From Halorhodospira sp. (GTDB lineage Bacteria; Pseudomonadota; Gammaproteobacteria; Nitrococcales; Halorhodospiraceae), in NCBI GenBank assembly GCA_007121755.1, contig SKJZ01000181.1, forward strand, positions 1 to 17,046: a stretch of 17,046 nucleotides of DNA. Direction: 5' to 3'. The translations under genes and the position numbers were made by a program. The notes beneath the pieces were generated by a model. The model searched no databases, was not told the origin of the DNA, and worked only from the letters and a program-made list of their open reading frames with translations. Below are positions 1 through 8,043 of the stretch, in pieces; positions within the stretch are counted from its first letter, which is position 1, and each line of letters starts with the position of its first letter.

Positions 1-2088
1 CGCCGCCTGACCGCCGACATCCCGATCGCCCGCTTGGCGCGGCGCGGTCCGCTGGTGCGTTGCTCCCCGGAGACCCCGGTGGTGGAAGCGGCACGGAAGA
101 TGCGTGAGGCCCACCGCGGCGCCGTAATCGTGATGGAGAATGATACGCCGATCGGTATATGGACGGAACGCGACGCCCTGCTTGTCGATCCGAACGACGC
201 CTCGGCCCTGTCCGCCCCGATCCGCGGCGCCATGAGCGCCCCGGTCCACGCCATTCCCGCCGACCGCACTTGGCGGGAGGCGACCGCGACAGCCGGTAAG
301 AACGGCGTTCGTCACCTGCTGGTGACAGATCCCGATAGCGGAGAACCGTTGGGCGTCGTCTCCCAGTCCGACATGGTACGGAACCAGGGCATCGAGGCCT
401 ATGTGCAGTTGCGGGAGGCGCGCGCGGCTCTACGCAACCCGCCGTTCACGGTCTCGCACGCCGATGGCGTCGGCCACGCGGCGGCCCTGATGGCGCGGGA
501 GGAGCAGTCGGCGGTGCTGGTCCAATACCCCGACGGCGAACGAGGCATTCTGACCGAACGGGACGTACTGGCGGTGTTGGCATCGGGCGGCGAGGCGGCC
601 GCCACGGCCGGCGAAGCCGCGAGCCGCCCGCTGATTGTCACCGAGGCCGGCGCCAGCCTGCTGGAGGTACGCGCTCAACTGCACCGGCTGGACATCCGGC
701 GCATCGGCATCGCGGACGAGGCGGGCACCCTGCTGGGTCTGGTCTCTCTAGAAGATCTTCTGCTCTGCGAACAGGAGGCGTTGTTCGACGCCCTATCGGA
801 GTGCGGCGACCAAGGCGCCGAGAAAGAGAAGCAGCCTATCCCGGTACGGCGCGGTCCGCTGGACGGGCTGGACGGGCGCATCGTTGCCCAGGCCTGGGAA
901 GCGGTCATGGTGACCGATGCCGACAACCGGATCATCCGTGTCAACGCGGCCTTCAGCAGGATCACCGGTTACCGTGAAGAGGAGGTACTGGGACGGACGC
1001 CGGCGGTTTTAAACGCCCACGTCCACAGCGCCGAATTCTATGACGACTTGTGGGATGAACTGCTGGCCACGGACGGCTGGCGGGGCGAGCTATGGAGCCG
1101 GCACAAGGACGGCACCCTCCACCTCCATCAGCTCTCCATCTCCGTGTTGCGGGACCGGGACGGCGCGGTCACGCACCACGTCGGCATGTTCACCGATCTG
1201 ACCTCGCTCCACCAGCGGGAGCGGCACTACCGCAACATCTTCGAACACACCACGGTCGGCATCGCCGAGTTGGATCTGGACGGCACCATCCGGGTCGCCA
1301 ACCCGGTCTTCGAGAGAATGGTCGGCTGGTCGGACGAAGAGATGGTCGGATACCCCCTGTTCGACTTGATCCACCACGACGACCGGGAGCAGTGCCGCCC
1401 ACTCTGGACGGCGCTGGCCGAGGGGCGCTCGGAGCGTTATACGCGGGAAGAGCGTTTCATCACCCGCGACGACGCGGAACGGTGGCTGGAGGCGACCGCC
1501 ACGCTGGTTCGGGATGACGACGGCCGGCCCGAGTCGGTGATCTACGTCGCGGTCGATATCAACGATCGCCGGCAACGGGAAGAGGAGTTGGAGCGGCGCA
1601 TCGCCTTCGACCACCTCACCGGGGCGTACAACCGGATCAAGCTGGAACACCAACTGGAGACCGAGACCCGCAAGGCCGACCGCGTCGGCTACGACGTCAC
1701 GCTGGTGATGTTCGACGTGGACCGTTTCAAACGGGTCAACGATACGTTGGGCCACGACGTAGGCGACCGCGTCCTCCAGGAGCTGGTCCGGCGGGTCCAG
1801 AGCCGCATCCGGGAAACCGACATGCTCGCCCGCTGGGGTGGCGAGGAGTTCATGCTGATGCTCCCGGGTACCGACTACCACGGGGGGATGCAGCTCGCCG
1901 AAACCATCCGCCGGGAGATCGCCGAGACCCCCTTCCCCGAGGCCGGCACCGTGACGGCGAGTTTCGGTGTCGGCATCTACCACTCGGGGGAGCCACTGAA
2001 GCCGCTGATCAAGCGTGTCGATCAAGCGCTCTACCGGGCCAAGGACGAGGGGCGTAATCGCGTGGTGGGAGCGGAGGAGAAGCCGTAG
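1..2088 (+). CDS. CBS-CBS-CBS-CBS-PAS-PAS-GGDEF diguanylate cyclase (5' partial)
   Basis: The reading frame is open to the left edge and already lies inside a CBS fold, so the true start is upstream; a TTG at 34 is only the first start-like codon in view. Residues are counted from the first codon in the window. Four CBS units lie at about 1-63, 73-127, 145-195 and 207-256, each ending in the typical G(I/V/L)-(W/V/L)-(T/S)-x-x-D pattern (for example GILTERD). Two PAS units follow (about 291-405 and 410-527), then a GGDEF domain (about 530-690). The active-site loop is GGEEF at 613-617, and the inhibitory I-site RxxD (RETD, 604-607) is exactly five residues upstream. It should therefore make cyclic di-GMP from two GTP, with product inhibition. 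No membrane segment is visible, so it is probably a cytoplasmic sensor. CBS pairs usually bind adenine nucleotides and PAS domains bind ligands or redox cofactors; the real signal is unknown. It converges with the next gene, with 19 nt between stops and no convincing terminator. Confidence 0.93.
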   Translation, partial: RRLTADIPIARLARRGPLVRCSPETPVVEAARKMREAHRGAVIVMENDTPIGIWTERDALLVDPNDASALSAPIRGAMSAPVHAIPADRTWREATATAGKNGVRHLLVTDPDSGEPLGVVSQSDMVRNQGIEAYVQLREARAALRNPPFTVSHADGVGHAAALMAREEQSAVLVQYPDGERGILTERDVLAVLASGGEAAATAGEAASRPLIVTEAGASLLEVRAQLHRLDIRRIGIADEAGTLLGLVSLEDLLLCEQEALFDALSECGDQGAEKEKQPIPVRRGPLDGLDGRIVAQAWEAVMVTDADNRIIRVNAAFSRITGYREEEVLGRTPAVLNAHVHSAEFYDDLWDELLATDGWRGELWSRHKDGTLHLHQLSISVLRDRDGAVTHHVGMFTDLTSLHQRERHYRNIFEHTTVGIAELDLDGTIRVANPVFERMVGWSDEEMVGYPLFDLIHHDDREQCRPLWTALAEGRSERYTREERFITRDDAERWLEATATLVRDDDGRPESVIYVAVDINDRRQREEELERRIAFDHLTGAYNRIKLEHQLETETRKADRVGYDVTLVMFDVDRFKRVNDTLGHDVGDRVLQELVRRVQSRIRETDMLARWGGEEFMLMLPGTDYHGGMQLAETIRREIAETPFPEAGTVTASFGVGIYHSGEPLKPLIKRVDQALYRAKDEGRNRVVGAEEKP

Positions 2089-2107
2089 AGTGGAAGCCGC
2101 GGCCGCG

Positions 2108-3739
2108 TCACCCCCAGGCGACGCTCTCCACCCCCCGGACCGCACCGCGAACCGCCGGGATACGCCGTGGCGCGACGCTCACCGCAGTCACGCCGCTCTC
2201 CACCAACCTCCTCGTGAAGCGCGGATTGCCGGCCAACTCGCCGCATGCGGCCAGCGGCTTACCCGCCGCGCCGGCGGCCTCGGCCATCCACCGGATCAGC
2301 GTCCACAGGGCCGGGTGCTCGAAGACCTCTTCGGTGTCGCAGCAGTCGCTATGCCGGTCCACTGCCAACAGGTACTGAACCAAGTCATTGCTGCCGATGC
2401 AGCCGAAATCCATCACCCGATAGAACTCCCGCGCCTGAAGACAGGCGGCCGGCACCTCGAACATCACCCCGTGGTGTACTGTGCCTGCGTCGATCCCGAC
2501 GACCGCGCGGCGGAAACGGGCGCGCAGCTCAAGGAACTCGTCCACGTTGCCGACCATCGGGTAGATAACGTGGACCGCCCCGTGCCGTGAAGCACGGGCC
2601 AGCGCACGCGCCTGCGGCGTGAAGAGTTCATCCCTGGCCAGTAACAGACGGCTCCCCCGGCAACCCAGGGCAGGATTTTCCTCCGCTGGCAACCGCAGCC
2701 ACTCGGCCGTCTTGTCGGAACCGAGATCGAGCATCCGCACATGCACTGGCCGCCCGGCCATCGCCGTGACGGCCTCGGTATACCGCTCTTCCTGCTCATC
2801 TTCGGTCAGTGGACGCCGCCAAGCCAGCACATCGGTCTCGGTACGGTAGACACCGATCCCTTCGGCGCCGGCGGCCACCGCATCCTGGACGTCGTCGCGG
2901 TGGTCGACGTTGGCCAGTACCCGCAGCTCCGGCACCGGAGTGCTCGCGGCCGGCCGCCGCCGACCCCTTCCCGACCAGCTCCGCACCGTCTTTTCCGCCG
3001 GATCGAGCACCACCTCCCCGGTATCGCCGTCTATTAGAATCCGCGCGTTGCACGGGACTGTCTCGTGCGGATCCCGGACCCCTCCGACCACCGGCAATCC
3101 CAAAGCACGCGCGAGAATCGCGGCGTGGGAGAGCGCCCCGCCCCGCTCGACAATGAAGCCACGCGTATTGCAGTTCGCCTCAACCACCAGCTGGGAGGTC
3201 AACTCCGTGGTGACGACGATATGGTCGTTGCCGAGGGGGCACTCACCGGGCGGACAGTGCTGCACGTCCCGGCAGCGGCAGAAGGGCATGACGCGGCGGA
3301 GACGGCTGACCAGCCCCTGTCTCAATTCGGCGATGTCGGCGGCCCGTTCACGCAAATACTCGGTCTCCACCGCGCGCAACTGGGCCTCGTAAGCGCCCAG
3401 TTGCCGCTCCACGGCGCTCTCGGCATCGACCCGCTGAGACTCCATGATTTGAAAGAGGCGGCGGCGAAGGTTCGGGTCTTCAAGGAAGGTCCGTTGGGCG
3501 AGAAAGATGTCGGCCATCTCCGCGTCCAGCCTAGCCTTGGCCGCCTCGGCCATGGCCGTGAGGCGCTCCACCATCCACGCCAAGGTTTCATCAAGACGGC
3601 CCCCTTCGCGGACCACATCCGGCGCTCCGGCGGACTCGTGCTCCGCCGCCGGCCAGCAGTAGAGGCAGGCGCGCCCAACACTGACTCCGGGGGCCACCGG
3701 CGCCCCGGTCAATCGCACTTCATCCGCCGCTGGGGCCAT
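2108..3739 (-). CDS. ptsI: PTS enzyme I-like PEP-protein phosphotransferase with Cys-rich insert
   Basis: Enzyme I takes phosphate from PEP onto a histidine and passes it to HPr-type carriers. At 543 residues this is slightly shorter than E. coli EI (575). The start is the ATG at 3739, because GGAGGAG lies 8-9 nt upstream; the frame stays open to 3862, but that part reads as non-coding. The swivelling domain has the phospho-histidine motif GGALSHAAILARALG with His205. The PEP-binding barrel shows GIGVYRTE, RMLDLGSDK, ENPALGCRGSR, EVPAA, GSNDLVQYLLAVDR and the catalytic CGELAG (Cys499), so it looks active. Oddly, residues 154-167 carry an insert with four cysteines (CxC-x5-C-x4-C: Cys154, 156, 162, 167) just before the phospho-histidine domain; it resembles a metal or redox site. 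No HPr, EIIA or EII gene is nearby, so it may serve a regulatory phosphorelay or be a stand-alone paralog rather than sugar uptake. The gene symbol means family, not a proven sugar-PTS role. Confidence 0.9.
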   Translation of the reverse strand: MAPAADEVRLTGAPVAPGVSVGRACLYCWPAAEHESAGAPDVVREGGRLDETLAWMVERLTAMAEAAKARLDAEMADIFLAQRTFLEDPNLRRRLFQIMESQRVDAESAVERQLGAYEAQLRAVETEYLRERAADIAELRQGLVSRLRRVMPFCRCRDVQHCPPGECPLGNDHIVVTTELTSQLVVEANCNTRGFIVERGGALSHAAILARALGLPVVGGVRDPHETVPCNARILIDGDTGEVVLDPAEKTVRSWSGRGRRRPAASTPVPELRVLANVDHRDDVQDAVAAGAEGIGVYRTETDVLAWRRPLTEDEQEERYTEAVTAMAGRPVHVRMLDLGSDKTAEWLRLPAEENPALGCRGSRLLLARDELFTPQARALARASRHGAVHVIYPMVGNVDEFLELRARFRRAVVGIDAGTVHHGVMFEVPAACLQAREFYRVMDFGCIGSNDLVQYLLAVDRHSDCCDTEEVFEHPALWTLIRWMAEAAGAAGKPLAACGELAGNPRFTRRLVESGVTAVSVAPRRIPAVRGAVRGVESVAWG

Positions 3740-3940
3740 GGGACTTCTCCTCCGGGAGGGCGTCCCCCTTGCGCCGCCGAAGGCAAGCGCTGCGGGCACC
3801 CTCTCTATCTTATTGGCCGGCGACCACACTGTATCGAATGCGCTGGGCCACGCTGACCTCATTAGACAGGGTAGTTCGCAACCGGTTCAGCCGCCGCACA
3901 AGAGGTGCGGCACATCACCGCAACCCTCTCCGTATATTCC
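3740..3940. other. Intergenic leader between divergent ptsI-like and motA-like genes
   Basis: This non-coding stretch separates two divergent genes (total gap 3740-4173, of which 3941-4102 is a repeat element). Next to the ptsI-like start is its ribosome-binding site (GGAGGAG on the minus strand). No convincing -35/-10 pair was found for that gene; a TAAGAT-like box on the minus strand is the only weak candidate. On the right side (4103-4173) a TTGACG at 4113-4118 could be a -35 element for the motA-like gene, but no well-spaced -10 follows. Confidence 0.4.
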
Positions 3941-4102
3941 TGCAAAGAGTCCTGAAAAGCCGGCGCCGGGGGTGGCGGTGATGCCCCATCCAGGGACGCC
4001 GTGAATCCGTCCCTGGAGGCTTGGCGGCCGCCATCCAGGCGGCCGACACCCTGGATGGGCATCACCGCCACCCCCGGCGCCGGCTTTTCAGGACTCTTTG
4101 CA
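3941..4102 (+). repeat. MITE/REP-like element with long inverted arms, copy 1
   Basis: Two arms, 3941-3995 and 4049-4102, are reverse complements over 54-55 nt and differ only by one base (a run of four C in the left arm against three G in the right). They enclose a core (3997-4047) that contains GTGAATCCGTCCCTG, a small hairpin (CCAGGGACG at 3990-3998 pairing with CGTCCCTGG at 4008-4016) and a GGCGGCCGCC palindrome. The core is shared with the element at 8044-8191 (40 of 51 aligned positions identical), while the arms of the two copies are unrelated. There is no transposase inside and no clear target duplication. It sits between divergent genes. The type (MITE, REP/BIME-like or structured RNA) is inference. 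Confidence 0.8.
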
Positions 4103-4173
4103 GAGGCCACAGTTGACGGCATGCAGAATCTCTGCCGAAATAGATTGCAGTGATCTCCGTGCGGTAATCCCAG

Positions 4174-5307
4174 GTGAGCAACCCCGGCCACGTCATACGC
4201 TGGATCGTTCTCTTTCTCGGCGCTGTCGCGCTCATCGCGCTGATACTCGCCGCGCCGTTGAGCGACGCCTTTTTGGCGAACCCCGTTTTTAATGGCACCA
4301 TCGCCCTCGTCCTGGCCGTCGGCATCGCCATCAACATTCGCCAGATCGTGCGCCTGGGACCGGACGCCGACTGGATCAGAGAGGTCCACCGCCACGGCGA
4401 GAGCCCCGGCTCGCTGCCGCGCGGCACGCTGCTGTTGCCGCTCTCCCGCGCCCTCGGCCAACACAAGCCGGCCCGCGTATCGATGTTGACCATGCGTACC
4501 GTACTGGACGGCATCCGCTCCCGGCTCGATGAGGGGCGGGATCTCTCCCGCTACTTCATCGGCCTGTTGGTCTTTCTTGGACTGCTCGGAACCTTCTGGG
4601 GTCTGCTCGATACGCTCGGCTCCGTCGGCGCGGTGATCGGCGCGCTGAGCCCCACCAGCGACGACGCCGCCGGCCTGTTCGAACAGTTGCGCACCGGACT
4701 TGAGGAGCCGTTGGGCGGCATGGGCACCGCCTTCTCGTCTTCGCTGTTTGGTCTCGGCGGGGCTCTGGTTCTCGGTTTTGTCGACCTGCAGACCGGCCAT
4801 GCGCAGAACCGTTTCTACAACGAGTTGGAGGAGTGGCTTTCAGGCATTACCCGCAGCGGCGGCATGATTGGCGAGGGAGATCAGCCAGTACCGGCCTACA
4901 TCGAGGCGCTGCTGGAGCAGACCGCCGACAGTCTGGAAAAGCTGCAACGGACCGTGGCCCAGAGCGCCGAAGAGCGGATGAATACCGACACCGGGATGGC
5001 CCAACTGGCTCATCGGGTAGCGGACCTGGCGGATCATATGAAGAGCGAACAGCGCGTCGCCGCGCAGCTCTCTCGCCAGCAGGCGGAATTCCAGGACGCG
5101 GTGGAACGGCTGGCGGAGGGAGCCGCCACTACCGCTGAGGCCGACGGGGCGATGCGCGGCCACTTGCGGAATCTCGAATCGGCCCTGTCCCGCCTGTTGG
5201 AGCTGTTGCCCACCGAACGGGCCAAACTGGGTGAGGAACTGCGCGGCGAGGTCCGCCTCCTGGCGCGCACATTGGCGGCCGGCCGGACCCCCGGCCGGGA
5301 GGAGTAA
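4174..5307 (+). CDS. MotA/TolQ/ExbB-family proton-channel protein with C-terminal helical tail
   Basis: The 377-residue product has four predicted membrane helices (about 8-28, 41-57, 128-148, 184-204). The segment with FLGLLGTFWGLLDTLG and the GMGTAFSSSLFGLGGALVLGF stretch are the hallmark of the MotA/TolQ/ExbB proton-channel family. After the last helix come about 170 cytoplasmic residues rich in Glu, Ala and Arg that should form long helices or coiled coils. The GTG start at 4174 keeps the first membrane helix intact but has only a weak ribosome site, so the exact start is uncertain. The next gene starts on the last base of this stop codon, so the two are translationally coupled and probably form one complex. 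Such complexes use the proton motive force to move a periplasmic partner. No flagellar, Tol or TonB genes are nearby, so it is neither a certain flagellar stator nor TolQ/ExbB. ZorA of the Zorya defence system shares this fold, but no zorC/D/E genes are present. Confidence 0.85.
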   Translation: MSNPGHVIRWIVLFLGAVALIALILAAPLSDAFLANPVFNGTIALVLAVGIAINIRQIVRLGPDADWIREVHRHGESPGSLPRGTLLLPLSRALGQHKPARVSMLTMRTVLDGIRSRLDEGRDLSRYFIGLLVFLGLLGTFWGLLDTLGSVGAVIGALSPTSDDAAGLFEQLRTGLEEPLGGMGTAFSSSLFGLGGALVLGFVDLQTGHAQNRFYNELEEWLSGITRSGGMIGEGDQPVPAYIEALLEQTADSLEKLQRTVAQSAEERMNTDTGMAQLAHRVADLADHMKSEQRVAAQLSRQQAEFQDAVERLAEGAATTAEADGAMRGHLRNLESALSRLLELLPTERAKLGEELRGEVRLLARTLAAGRTPGREE

Positions 5308-6563
5308 TGTTCAGCGCCGGCCGCCGCGGGCGCAACCGTGTCGATATCTGGCCGGGGTTCGTGGACGCCCTGGCAACACTGCTTCTGGTCTTTGTCTTCA
5401 TGCTGACGGTCTTTATGACCGCCCAGCACTATCTAAGCGACGCCCTCACCGAGCGCGATCAGACGTTGGAACAGCTCCGCGCCGACTTGGCGGAGCTGGC
5501 CGACGTACTCGCGATGGAGCGCCGCGAACGCGCTGCGGTGGAGAGCGAGCTGGCCGAGGTTTCGGGCCGCCTGGAGACGACTCTCAGCGAGCGCGCGGTG
5601 GCCCGCGCCCGGGCCACCGAATTGGAGTCAGAGGCCCGGGCGTTGCGATCCCAACTGACCGAAACGCAACGCATGCTGGCGGCCTCCCGCGAACGGGAGT
5701 CGTCCCTTGAGGAGCGTCTCGCCGCGGCGGAAGAGGAACAGCAGGAGACGGCCGAGACCCTGGCCCGGCGCGAAGCTGAGATCACCGTGGCGCGCCGCGA
5801 CCAATTGGCGCTGCGGCAACGGCTGGAAGAGACGGAGGACCGGGTGCGCGCTCTATCCGAGGAGCGGGACGAATTGACGGCGCGTCTGGCCCGCAGGGAG
5901 GAGGATCTGGCCGCGATGGAGGCGCGGGAGACGGCGCAGCGGACCCGCCTTGACGAACTGCGCGAAGAGATCGTGGCGTTGCGCCAACAGCTCTCGGCGG
6001 TCAGTGCCGCGCTCGATATCGCCGAGACCACCGTCGAGGCGCAACGCGTCGAAATCGAAGATCTGGGGCGGCGGCTCAACATCGCCATGGCGGAGCGCGT
6101 GCAGGAACTCGAACAGTACCGTTCCGAGTTTTTCGGCCGGTTACGCCGGGCGCTGGAGGATCACCCAGACATTGAGGTGGACGGCGACCGCTTCCGTTTC
6201 CAGTCCGAACTGTTCTTCGAGACCGCCTCGGCCCAGATTGAGCCCGCGGGCCGAGAACAGATCCGCCTGCTCGCCGAGACCATCCACGATCTCGACGACC
6301 GCATCCCCGACGACCTCGAGTGGGTGCTCCAAGTGGAAGGGCACACCGACCGCCGCCCCATCAGCACTGCCCGCTTCCCGAGCAACTGGGAACTCTCCTC
6401 GGCACGGGCACTCTCCATCGTCCATGCGCTGATGGAGGAAGGCGTCCCGCCGGAACGGCTTGCGGCCGCCGGGTTCGGGGAACATCGGCCAGTGGACGAC
6501 GCCGATACCGCGGAGGCCTACGCGCGCAACCGGCGCATCGAGTTACGCCTTACCGACGGCTGA
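5307..6563 (+). CDS. MotB/OmpA-family protein with long periplasmic coiled coil
   Basis: The 418-residue product has a short cytoplasmic tail, one membrane helix (about 20-39) and an unusually long coiled coil (about 45-275, dense in Glu, Arg, Leu and Ala heptads). It ends in an OmpA-like peptidoglycan-binding domain (about 295-418, with FFETASAQIEPAGR, GHTD at 345-348 and NRRIEL near the end). Asp20 at the mouth of the membrane helix (WPGFVDALATLLL) matches the proton-carrying Asp of MotB/TolR/ExbD. The ATG overlaps the upstream stop by one base (TAATG), and GGGAGGAG just before it serves as ribosome site. It should be the peptidoglycan-anchored partner of the MotA-like channel encoded upstream. 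The coiled coil could span roughly 30 nm if continuous, longer than a normal periplasm, so it is probably folded back or bundled. The substrate or role is unknown. Its 3' end overlaps a convergent small gene by 14 nt. Confidence 0.87.
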   Translation: MFSAGRRGRNRVDIWPGFVDALATLLLVFVFMLTVFMTAQHYLSDALTERDQTLEQLRADLAELADVLAMERRERAAVESELAEVSGRLETTLSERAVARARATELESEARALRSQLTETQRMLAASRERESSLEERLAAAEEEQQETAETLARREAEITVARRDQLALRQRLEETEDRVRALSEERDELTARLARREEDLAAMEARETAQRTRLDELREEIVALRQQLSAVSAALDIAETTVEAQRVEIEDLGRRLNIAMAERVQELEQYRSEFFGRLRRALEDHPDIEVDGDRFRFQSELFFETASAQIEPAGREQIRLLAETIHDLDDRIPDDLEWVLQVEGHTDRRPISTARFPSNWELSSARALSIVHALMEEGVPPERLAAAGFGEHRPVDDADTAEAYARNRRIELRLTDG

Positions 6564-6729
6564 CCCCGCTCTCGCCGGTCTCCGTCTCCGCCTCCATCTC
6601 GGCCTGCCGGCGCTCGCGCAGCTCCCGCCCCCGGCGCAGTTCACGGCGTATCCACCAAAACGCCGCGACGAAAAAGAGCACATTGAGCAAAATACCAATA
6701 AGCCAGAAGAACCCGAGTTCCTCGTTCAC
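6550..6729 (-). CDS. Small single-TM protein downstream of degQ
   Basis: This is a 59-residue frame starting at a GTG (6729) 10 nt after the degQ stop, with GGGGG as a possible ribosome site; a longer frame to 6774 would overlap degQ and is less likely. The product has one strong membrane helix (about residues 6-27, Phe/Trp/Leu/Ile rich) followed by a highly basic stretch (RRELRRGRELRERR) and an acidic end. That pattern predicts an inner-membrane anchor with a cytoplasmic helix. It overlaps the tail of the convergent OmpA-like gene by 14 nt. No family was recognised. Tight spacing suggests co-transcription with the protease gene. Confidence 0.55.
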   Translation of the reverse strand: MNEELGFFWLIGILLNVLFFVAAFWWIRRELRRGRELRERRQAEMEAETETGESGVSRR

Positions 6730-6739
6730 ACAACCCCCG

Positions 6740-7981
6740 TTACCCGCTTCGAGGCACTTCGCGCAACTCCACATCGATGTCGCGCGTCTCGCCTTCGCGC
6801 CAAATCGTTAACTGTACCGTTTCTCCGGCCTGGCGGGCAAAGACGATGCGCTGGAGAGACCGGGCATTGGTGATCTCCTCGCCGTCCACGGCGACAATCA
6901 CATCGCCGCCCGCCGGCAACATCCGCTCGTCGACATCGACTCGAAATTCCGCTCCCTGCAAGCCGACCTGCTCGGCCGGGCTGCCGGGCTCCACTCTGAC
7001 AATCATCACGCCCCATTCCGGCAAGCGCAGAGTGCGCAATAGGTCGTCGGGGTAAGCGTCGAGCGCGATCACCGAGACACCAAGCCGCGCCCGGGAGGTC
7101 AAGTCGGTCAAGCCGCCGGCCAGCAGATCGTCCAGACTCTCCCGCAACAGATTGCTGGGAACGGCGAAACCGACGCCGATAAAGCCGCGCTGCCCGCCAA
7201 TGCCCATCCCGGGCAGAATGGCCGTGTTCACGCCGACGACCTCACCCCGCGAACTGAGCAACGGCCCGCCCGAATTTCCGGGGTTGATGGCCGCATCGGT
7301 CTGGATCATCGGGATCTCCAACTGCCCCACGCCGGGCAGGTCACGCCCCACCGCCGAGACGATACCGGTGGTCACCGTGGAGTGCAGACCGAACGGGTTG
7401 CCGATAGCGATCGCCTTCTGCCCGGCCAGCACCTGGTCCGAGTCGGCCAGCGGGATCGGCTCAAGATCGTCGGGCACCACGTCGGGATCTTTGGGCTGCA
7501 GAAGCGCCAAATCGTAGAGCGCGTTGGCCCCCACGACCCGGGCCGGAACCGGGTCCCGGCCGGGAAAGACGACTTCCAATGTGGCGTGAGGCAGTAATTC
7601 TGCCCCGTCGGAATCCAACGCCGCTTTCACGACATGGTAGTTAGTGACAATATGCGCTTGGTCATCGATGACAAATCCGCTCCCGGCGCCTTGGCGGCGG
7701 TGCGGCCGGCGCTCCGGAAAACCGAAGAACTCCCGGAACCGGGGGGGGATCATCTCCTCCGGAAAGCCTTGAAAGGGATCGACATGCTCGCCCCGGACCG
7801 TAACGTTGATGGCCACCACCGACGGGCCGTAGCGCTGGAAGACCTCCACCGTATTGCGCTCGTCCTCCAACAACTCCGCCGTTCCACCGGCGGTGGCGTG
7901 GGTGGTTCCGAACAGCAGAGCGATTAGAATCAGCAGGAGGCCGTGAAAGGCCGGCCGGTACAAACGGTATCCGATCGCCAT
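6740..7981 (-). CDS. degQ: Periplasmic HtrA/DegQ-type serine protease, one PDZ domain
   Basis: This is a trypsin-like protease of the HtrA family that degrades or refolds damaged envelope proteins. The start chosen is the ATG at 7981, which has GGAAGG just upstream; the in-frame TTG at 8002 has no ribosome site. Residues 1-31 form a signal peptide (hydrophobic LLLILIALLFG, cleavage probably near Ala31). The catalytic triad is visible: His116 (TNYHVV), Asp157 (ALYDLALL) and Ser237 (NPGNSGGP). One PDZ domain covers about 290-405 with a VIVRVEPGSPAEQVGL-type core. At 413 residues with one PDZ it is intermediate between DegS (one PDZ, membrane-anchored) and DegQ/DegP (two PDZ). The signal seems cleavable, so a soluble DegQ-like enzyme is favoured, though DegS or MucD-like naming is possible. 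It is followed closely by a small membrane-protein gene. Confidence 0.9.
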   Translation of the reverse strand: MAIGYRLYRPAFHGLLLILIALLFGTTHATAGGTAELLEDERNTVEVFQRYGPSVVAINVTVRGEHVDPFQGFPEEMIPPRFREFFGFPERRPHRRQGAGSGFVIDDQAHIVTNYHVVKAALDSDGAELLPHATLEVVFPGRDPVPARVVGANALYDLALLQPKDPDVVPDDLEPIPLADSDQVLAGQKAIAIGNPFGLHSTVTTGIVSAVGRDLPGVGQLEIPMIQTDAAINPGNSGGPLLSSRGEVVGVNTAILPGMGIGGQRGFIGVGFAVPSNLLRESLDDLLAGGLTDLTSRARLGVSVIALDAYPDDLLRTLRLPEWGVMIVRVEPGSPAEQVGLQGAEFRVDVDERMLPAGGDVIVAVDGEEITNARSLQRIVFARQAGETVQLTIWREGETRDIDVELREVPRSG

Positions 7982-8043
7982 CTCACCTTCCTTTTTTATC
8001 AATCACATATGAAGACTGACACGATATGTTGGCCGTAAGCTTC

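Noticed and set aside
1090..2145. Minus-strand frame of 351 codons opposite the PAS-GGDEF region.
   Set aside because: It is antisense to the well-supported diguanylate cyclase and shows no recognisable protein pattern.
3862..4800. Long minus-strand open frame of 312 codons over the motA-like gene.
   Set aside because: It is antisense to a gene with clear membrane-channel motifs, runs through the inverted-repeat element, and has low-complexity composition typical of GC-rich shadow frames.
4174..6563. Zorya anti-phage system (ZorA/ZorB).
   Set aside because: Only the fold class agrees; the MotB-like partner is much longer than ZorB and no zorC, zorD or zorE gene is nearby.
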